The translations under genes and the position numbers were made by a program. Below are positions 56,947 through 64,000 of a stretch of 64,000 nt of DNA, piece by piece. The stretch comes from Avena insularis (taxonomy: Eukaryota > Streptophyta > Magnoliopsida > Poales > Poaceae). The stretch covers positions 232,541,661 through 232,605,660 of the forward strand of contig CM042685.1 in assembly GCA_023614405.1 (NCBI GenBank). Direction: 5' to 3'. How positions within the stretch are numbered: position 1 is the first letter of the stretch; every line of letters starts with the position of its first letter. Below the pieces are notes generated by a model that worked only from the letters and a program-made list of their open reading frames with translations, was not told the origin of the DNA and searched no databases.

Positions 56947-59931
56947 TGTAACCCCGGTTCTGAAAGACCGTGGCTTTATGTGACATGCCAATCCTGGATC
57001 GGTTCATTGGCCCACAATAGAATAAGATGAATAACATAGCAAAATATCCGTATATCATAAATAACGAAGATCCAGAGTACCATTATTACAATAAAAGCTT
57101 AGCCCAAAGCTAGCTCAAATTATTCAGGTAGCAACATAAATAAAGCAAATCCTCCATTCTTCAAATTGCCCACAAGTGAACAAGTGCCGAGTGGAGTACC
57201 GTGGCCTATATCGATTACTTGAATCGGAATAACGCAACATGAAACGTAGCAGCCCCGAAGGGTCAATACATGGAATGTATGGCAAGTAGAGCTAGTAAAG
57301 GAGACAATAGTACTAACATCTACATGCATATTTGGCAAGTGGAGCTGTGTATGGCTTGCATTTGCAAATACATTTGTCCTACTTTCGTAAACAGTTTTTG
57401 ATTTTCTTTGAAAAGATCCCAATTAAGTTAACCCAACAACATTAAAACAATTAAGAAATTTGAATGAGCGAGAAACATGTCATGGAATCAATATCAAGCA
57501 ACTCAGTTGTCCATAACCCGAGACACGGCTAATCGATTAGATTATACACCCTGCAGGGGTTAGTACACTTTACCCATGTGACTTGGCCAGCCCAGCTCGT
57601 ACCATCACTCTCATTTTGGGTGATGATAGGGAGAAGTCCAAGAAGAGACTGTTTGGGAAGTAGCACCCCAATCCCGACGCGCACCGGTCCAACCTACCAA
57701 AATTCTACATCTCTGGATACGCGGGTTCGAGTTACCACAACCTACTAAGTCCAACCAACCGCCCATTCCATTATTGGCACATGGTTGTGCCATGTAAGCT
57801 ATGAAATAAAGCCAATCATTCTCTCTTGATACCTGGGTGCCTTTCCGCAATGAAACCACCAACAATTATCAATACCATCACACCCAGGAGATTCATTGAT
57901 TAAGTTGTTTTAGTTTTCGCAAACCAATACTTTTAGAAACAACTTTCAGTGATGTAACCCAGCCCTAGTTCATCATAGCATGGCTAAGCACATCTACCAA
58001 CGGTGGTTCATCTACAAGGAAAGCCCTACCACATAATAGGTCATAGCATAGCGATAGTATCATCCTACACATGCAACTACAAAATACACGACAATGCATT
58101 GAAAATAGTAGGATGATATCATGAACAAAGTAGAATCTACTTGCCTTGGTTGTAGCGGTCGGAAGAACAATCCACACACGAGTAAGCGTTGCACTCGTCA
58201 CAATCTACACGATACAATTGCAATCATAAACAAACAATCCACAAACATATGCAACAAAGATGATGCATGAAGGTATGCAAGGCAAGTGAATTGGTGCTAC
58301 AGTTGCACCACATAATCCTAATCAATAATACTACTGATTGCATGCATGGAAAATAGTTTTAGCTAGGAAAACTATTTAGCAAAAATAATGCTCAAAACTA
58401 GAGTAGAACTCAAATAATTCACTACCGGTAGAATGCTGTTTGTAAAATCTTGGAAGAATTCTACCACAAAGGCATCACTGATAGAAACAGTACCAACTGG
58501 AATTACTCAAAAAGGAATTATAAAACTCCCCGAGTAATTAAAACACTGCAGAAAGCCACTAGACAGTTTCTGCAGAAGTCTTTACTGTAAGCCTACTTTT
58601 AATTCACGATGAGATTCCCTCGTTCCACTGAATCAGGGACATATCATATGCAATTTTGGAGCTACGGATCTTTTCTACAATTATTTACTCGAAAGGCCAC
58701 TAACTAGTTTGATTAAACTGTACTAAACCTTGCTGCAAAGTGTGAACCAAAGGTACAGCAAGATTCTACACGACTCACTGAATCTATACATATTTTATTT
58801 GCAATTTTGGCTAAGCGTTTAATTTCTACACAATTTACAAGTTTCTACGAAATCTGTCAACTAAACGATTTAAATCAAGAATATTCCCTGCTGACTCAAC
58901 GCGTGAGTTGATCAAGGCCACTAGGCGTCGATTAGTCAACGCTCGAGTCTAACTGTCAACGGCCGATTCGAACCACTGATCTGAATCCACGGTGTGACGA
59001 GACAAACGGGCGAACGAATTCCTGGACGGCATGTATTTATCGGGTTCCGGTGATTTACTTACTGCGCGAGGATTGTGGTCTTTGGCGGATCAGGGCCCGC
59101 TAACGACGAGTAAAAGGCGGCGGCTTACAATGGCGCGGCACGCGAGCGAAGGGTGTTCAGGCAGCGTTGCGCGGCGAATTCATTGGTCCGGCAGGGAGAG
59201 CAGGGGCCAACATATGTAAGGTAGGCGGTAAGGGCAATGGCCCAATAAGGCAGCAGCAGAAAGGCGTCGCGTTTAGCAAGGCATAGCGATAATTAAGCAA
59301 CACGGCGTGGCGGATAAGGCGGCGTGTATGAAATGGGTGGGGACAGCGCGGGGTAGGCAGCGGCGGTGCGGGTCCGGCGGAGTCAAGGGCGGAGAAAGGG
59401 CGCGGCAACAGGGTTTGTGACCTTTAAGTAGAAGCACATGCAGAGGGTACCAGCTGCTACGGAAAGTTGGCGGCATGTAAGGAGGCTTTGTCGGTGGCTT
59501 ATGACAAGGCGCGTGAAACGAGGCGGTCAGGCTATGCTCTCGGTCCCTTGCGGGGGCCCTTCGCGGGTACCACGCGACGGCGCTACAGCTGACACTAACT
59601 CGAAATCGCCCTTCTTTTTGATCCTTTTCTTTTCATTTGATTAAACGGCGATAACTCCTTCATCGAACTTGGTGCCCGAATCGAGCGATTCTTGTTCCTA
59701 ATTTTTTTTTTTAAAATCGAGGAACAACCTAGGGTCAAGAATGAGTGAAACCACTAGGCTACAAGGTGGATAAGACAAGTCCTGGTAAAACCTCAGGAGC
59801 CTCGTAGTAAAAATAGAATAGGGTTTAGAATAGTGTTGCCGAATCTTTTCAATGATGGTTTTGCATGGAAAAGTATGATGCAATGGCATGAATGATATGC
59901 AAGAACCAAATCTAAAATTTGGGATGTGACA
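56947..59931 (-). repeat. Chromovirus 5' LTR
   Basis: The LTR is 2985 bp. On the minus strand it starts TGTCACATCCCAAATTTTAG and ends in CGGGGTTACA. Relative to the other LTR it shows many one-base losses in homopolymers at 58590-58870 and poor agreement at 58900-59620. Confidence 0.95.
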
Positions 59932-59936
59932 CTAGG

Positions 59937-61212
59937 TTGGACTGGGAAGGTGTCCGGGGTGGTGGCGCCCTCTATATAGAGGGTGGGCGCCCTAACCCCT
60001 CCCCCAAGCCAAGGCAACGGCAAACCAGGAGGAAGATGGGGCAAGGAAACCCCTTCTAGAAACTCTATCTAGAGTTTAAACCTCTTGTTTGGCCGGCTGG
60101 GCCCTATAGTCTTTGAGACCTTGTCCGGCCCAATGTGGCTGTGGCACTCCCTCATAGGTATGCCCCTCCCGGAAGTTGGGGCCACGTTGGTCCCTTCCCG
60201 GAAGGTTCTAGCTTCCGTACAATACCGATTAACTTGGAACAATTCGAACTCCAAAAAGCTGCACCTTTGTATATGAATCTTATTCTCCGGACCACTTTGA
60301 ACCTCTAAATGATGTCCTAGATCCCATCCGAGACTCGAACAAAAACTCATAAACCAATTATCCAATCTATCCTAAGCGTCCGAGACACGTTATGTGTGAC
60401 CCTTGAGTTCGAGAATATGCGACATGATCTTCTATCAATAATCAGCGGCCAGGTGCGAACCCATATTGACTCACATTCATCGATGATCATATCGATGAAC
60501 CCACGATGCCGTGGATTCAATTAATCCTATATATATATTCCCTTCGTCGCGATATTTTACTTGCAGAGATTTGATCGTCGATGCAATCATACCTAGTTCA
60601 ATCCGTTCACGGCAAGTACTTTACTCATTCCGTAATCCGATATCACTTTGTGATTAACTCCTTAACCACATGCTTCGTAAGCGTTGTTGATATCGACACG
60701 AAAGGGGCCCAAGTATATCTCTCCGACTTGAGGATAAATCCCATCTCGATACATACAACCCAATGATACTTTCCGGATCACTGAGACACCTTTATGATCA
60801 CCCTCTCATAGGATGACGCTTTTGATGACCTCAAAGATTTCTTCCGATACCGGGAGTTGTATTATCTCATGGTCTAAGGAATACAATATTTGACATAAGA
60901 AAAGCTTACGCAAAGATGAACACTATGACGATCTAATTGCTTCGCTTAGTTTGGGTCTCCATCATATCATTCTCCCAATGATATGATCTCATTATCAATC
61001 GACAACTCATGTCTATGGTTAGGAAACCTTAACCATCATTGATCAATGAGCTAGTCCATAGAGGCGCATACTAGGGACACGGTGTTGTTCACAAACCACA
61101 CAAGTATTAAAGTTTCCGCTATACAATTCTAGCATGGAATATAAAACATTATCATGAACAAGAATTATAATAATAACATCTTTATTATTGCCTCTAGGAC
61201 ATAATTCCAACA
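59937..61212 (-). repeat. Angela-like 5' LTR, outer piece
   Basis: It continues the copia LTR after the gypsy insertion and matches 41140-42392. It contains the same palindromic TATA region (ccctctatatagaggg, about 59970) and ends attccaaca at 61212, which is TGTTGGAAT on the minus strand. Confidence 0.92.
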
Positions 61213-63183
61213 ATCTGACAATATGAGGGAGAACTTGTCGGTGATATGCCTTGCATGGGATGTCCACCACTACCAAATAAATCATTTATTCTCACGGTCT
61301 CATCGTCATGTGAGAATAAAAAGAACACATGAGGCCAAGACATGACTAAGTGGGAAGAGAGTGACATCACATCGTTTGCTGGTTGAAAAGAATATATTTG
61401 GAAGGCCCAGCGAGGGCTTGTGGCAATTGTGGCATACAGCTGAGGATGATTAGGTACTTCAAGGGGCCCTCGGTGAACACCTTTTAGGAACTACTTAGGA
61501 TCATCACTGGCCTTATTGGATCACCTTGCCACCGGAAAGAGGAAGTGGATGGGAGGATGGCTTTTGTTTTACAAGTGCAGATTAATTGTAGCTAGTTTGA
61601 AGTAAAGATACTCGAACCCACATAGAAGGCTATTATTATAAGGTCTTAATGCCCCTAAATCACTATCTACCGAAGGACCTTTATAAGCTGCCTTTGATCT
61701 CAAATCAAAAAGAAGGTGTTTGAAAAGGTTTTTAGTTGATATATATGAAAAGTAATTAAAACGATTAAAGAAAGCAAGTAACAAGATTGTGTGAAAGCGT
61801 GGTTGAACTCAATAGGGCTAAAACGTTCTCGGGGATGTAGGATACACCTCTAGTATGGTATTATCGTTATTAATAATTTAAGATAATATACTTCTTGTGT
61901 CATGAGATGTGTGGAGAGAGCTTCATAATAAGGTGTTGACTACAAGGCTCATAGGATGAAGCTTTGTTGAGCCAAGAGTAAGTTCACCTCTAAATAACCA
62001 CCATGTCTATGAGCAAATACCAATATAAACCACCGCAATTACGGGTTTCCCCGCGGATATCGTAATTATCTTAGGGAGTCCCTTTTTATTCTTCCTTTGA
62101 CCGTGTATGTCACAAGCCGGTGCCAAGCTGTCACTGGGCCATTCCAGGTACGATCCTAAAGCACGTACAAAGGATTTCTCTCTCCTTTTAGTTCCAAGGG
62201 AAAATGGCATATGATCGACTACACGTACCATCTAAAGAGAGAGATCAAACACAAATCATAAATCTATCATAGACCGGGAAGTCATATGGACACAAGAATA
62301 GATCATCATTATTGCAAATTCATAATAGTGCTAGGGTTTCTCCATCTCCCCAAGATCAAAAGAACTACTCACACATGGAAGCAATCAACAACATCATCAT
62401 AATCAAATGAATGAATAAAAGTACCGAAATAGATTTAGTACAAACCACAATTGAATCTGGAATTACAACAAGATCTATAGATGAGAGATGGGGGTAATGG
62501 TGGTGATGTAGATGCACAGTTGATGATAAAGGGATGATGCATTGTTCTCCAATGATCCGTGAATCAGCAGGGATTTTACCCCAGCCAAGAGTCTCCTTCA
62601 GACCCCTTTCAAATGTGTTTTTTCGTGGTTTGTGGTGGCTGTGAATGTTGGATCTCTTTGCCGTCTTTACCAGGAGAAAGTATTTGACGAGGCGAACTTG
62701 ATGACATATGGTACAGGCGGATGGTACGGGCAGGCTCTGCCCGTACCACCGGTCGTTATCGGCACTGATTGCTTCCCTCGGTTGGCATTTTCCCCATGTG
62801 CGAAGGCAAATATATAAAATGACTTTTATCACTTAAAAATATCATATTATAGCATAATATGACAGCTCTAATTGATATGTTTATATAGAATTTAATGATT
62901 CGGGATCCTGTTGAAATAAAGACAAAAAGGTGCGTAAATATGAAATAACAAAGTTCCCTACTCTATTTATGCAGAAATAAAATGTAAATATGTTTCAATT
63001 TTATACTCATCAATGGCCATTTTATTTTTGGCTAGGATTTTTGGGAGAGAGGGAAGATCGATGACGGGAGCTAATGAGGCAAGATGAAGAGCAATATCTA
63101 TCAAATTGGACGCTAGTACAACGGAATTGAAAGCTACATAGCGGCAGCCGTTGTGCATAGTACTATAGAAGGTGTGCTAGTGG
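61213..63183. other. Degenerate, repeat-like sequence; no gene
   Basis: No domain is seen in any frame. On the minus strand 62600-62000 reads like an old gypsy LTR or leader ('atgtgtgagtagttctttt', 'gataattacgatatccgcgg'), but I cannot set borders. A perfect foldback lies at 62723-62747. Confidence 0.4.
62723..62747. repeat. Perfect 11-bp inverted repeat, 3-base loop
   Basis: ggtacgggcag - gct - ctgcccgtacc. It is GC-rich and would form a stable hairpin in RNA from either strand. It resembles the short 'ggtac...gtacc' foldbacks found inside cereal retroelements. Confidence 0.9.
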
Positions 63184-64000
63184 TGTAACATCCCAAAAAT
63201 ACTAAACTTGGATCATCAAACTCTAATCACCAAAATTAGGGTTAACAAAAACTTTTCTAATTAAAATTATGAAGGCATGCATATGTGTATGCATTTAATT
63301 TGAAATTCTTTTGAATCACCTTGTTTGTATGTTTCCTTGCTTGTAAAATGTTTCTTAGGTGAAATAAACATCATCTAAACTTTTCGCAAACTTTTCCTAA
63401 AGACAAATAAGTCAAAACCAATAAAATAAAGGAATAGTCATTTTGACCAATTTAACTCCCATGCCTACTTTGGCTGTCTCAAACTTTCAGAACCTAACAG
63501 AAACTTTTCTGGATCTTTGCACCCCTTGATTGTACTCATAACAAAGTATCAAGGCCCACTTTGTGATTATCCAGAAACTTTCAAATTCATGGTTTAAATG
63601 ACAATTCAAAATTGAATCTTTATCATATGGGAAGATCCCACTTTTTCAAAAACCACTCAAACCAACTCAACTTTCAAAACCCAAGCATCTGCAGACTCAC
63701 CAGCACCAATCTAGCACCATTGTAAGCTGGGCATTGCCATCAATGGTGAACAGCCGAGCACACATGTCACCCCATGTCGATAGCAAGCTAGGAGGAGACA
63801 CAAGCCTAGCCAAGATGTCTGGAGGCGCCCACCGCCCACCGCCACATCCACCGCCGAACCTTGCCAACCCCTCGACCACACGGACGGCGCCAACGCCAGC
63901 AAGAACAAGTGAAATATTGGTTATCACCAAGTGAGAATGTATCAAGTATAATAATGTGAGATACCTCACTTGGTGAGAAATCGGAAAGCCGTCAAGATCA
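63184..64000. repeat. Probable gypsy LTR, cut by window end
   Basis: It begins tgtaacatcccaaaaatac, a start much like other cereal gypsy LTRs (compare tgtaacacc at 47916). No partner lies in the window. 63700-63960 has open frames on both strands without a known domain. Confidence 0.4.

Larger units (their letters stand above)
47916..59931 (-). mobile_element. Ty3-gypsy chromovirus-type LTR retrotransposon, full length
   Basis: The element is 12.0 kb on the minus strand, flanked by the exact 5-bp duplication CTAGG (47911-47915 and 59932-59936). On the minus strand the order is 5' LTR (59931-56947), Met-tRNA primer site, an extra ORF, gag, protease, RT, RNase H, integrase with a chromodomain-like tail, polypurine tract (AAGGGGGTTAG) and 3' LTR (50781-47916). 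The LTRs are nearly 3 kb, long for this order. The integrase tail resembles the Tekay/Del group of chromoviruses. Domains are broken by single-base shifts and a few stops. Confidence 0.92.
40723..61212 (-). mobile_element. Ty1-copia element, Angela-like, split by a gypsy element
   Basis: This minus-strand element has its 3' LTR at 40723-42392 and its 5' LTR at 47513-47915 plus 59937-61212. The Met-tRNA primer site reads TGGTATCAGAGC on the minus strand (47511-47500), and the polypurine tract caagtgggaga lies at about 42406-42396. The LTR start on the minus strand (TGTTGGAATTATGTCCTAG at 61212) matches the cereal Angela/BARE/WIS type. All coding domains are present but riddled with stops and shifts. 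Flanks (tgtac on the left, atctg on the right) do not match, so no target duplication is seen. Confidence 0.88.

Overview
The window is a stretch of nuclear DNA from a grass. This rests on the intron-rich plant P450 gene, the Stowaway-type miniature elements, a Ty1-copia element whose LTR edge resembles the cereal Angela/BARE/WIS group, and long Ty3-gypsy elements of the Tat and chromodomain lineages. A cool-season (Pooideae) grass is the best guess; the species cannot be read from the sequence.

There are two convincing host genes, both on the + strand. At 28034-32994 is a nine-exon CYP97C gene (LUT1 type), encoding the plastid cytochrome P450 that hydroxylates the epsilon ring of alpha-carotene on the way to lutein. 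At 36761-37387 is an intronless gene for a 208-residue membrane-anchored RING-H2 protein of the ATL type, a likely ubiquitin ligase. Between them are a possible truncated gene start (33972) and a PIF/Harbinger-like element carrying a decayed reading frame (35105-36226). I see no functional link between the two genes.

Left part (1-10412): a head-to-tail array of Helitron-like units, all on the minus strand, with junctions near 2410, 5013 and 7293. Two older, decayed junctions lie near 690 and 8660. The block 1-2400 is repeated almost exactly at 7974-10370.

Middle-left (11131-27178): a four-level nest. A decayed Ty1-copia end was split by a long-terminal-inverted-repeat DNA element (11476-27071). 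That element holds a hAT-like element (11854-12810) and a complete Tat-type Ty3-gypsy retrotransposon (13235-27033, target duplication CAAAT). The Tat element's reverse transcriptase is in turn split by a 728-bp hAT-like element with a perfect 13-bp inverted repeat and a perfect 8-bp target duplication. The Tat element also carries a decayed antisense, apparently multi-exon gene between integrase and the 3' LTR.

Right part (40723-64000): a minus-strand Angela-like copia element (40723-61212) whose 5' LTR was interrupted by a 12-kb minus-strand chromodomain Ty3-gypsy element (47916-59931, target duplication CTAGG) with LTRs of nearly 3 kb and an extra reading frame ahead of gag. The rest is degenerate repeat sequence and what looks like the start of another LTR at 63184.

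Most retroelement frames are broken by stops and frameshifts. Differences between paired repeats pile up as one-base gaps in homopolymers and GC-rich tracts, so some breaks may be assembly errors rather than biology.
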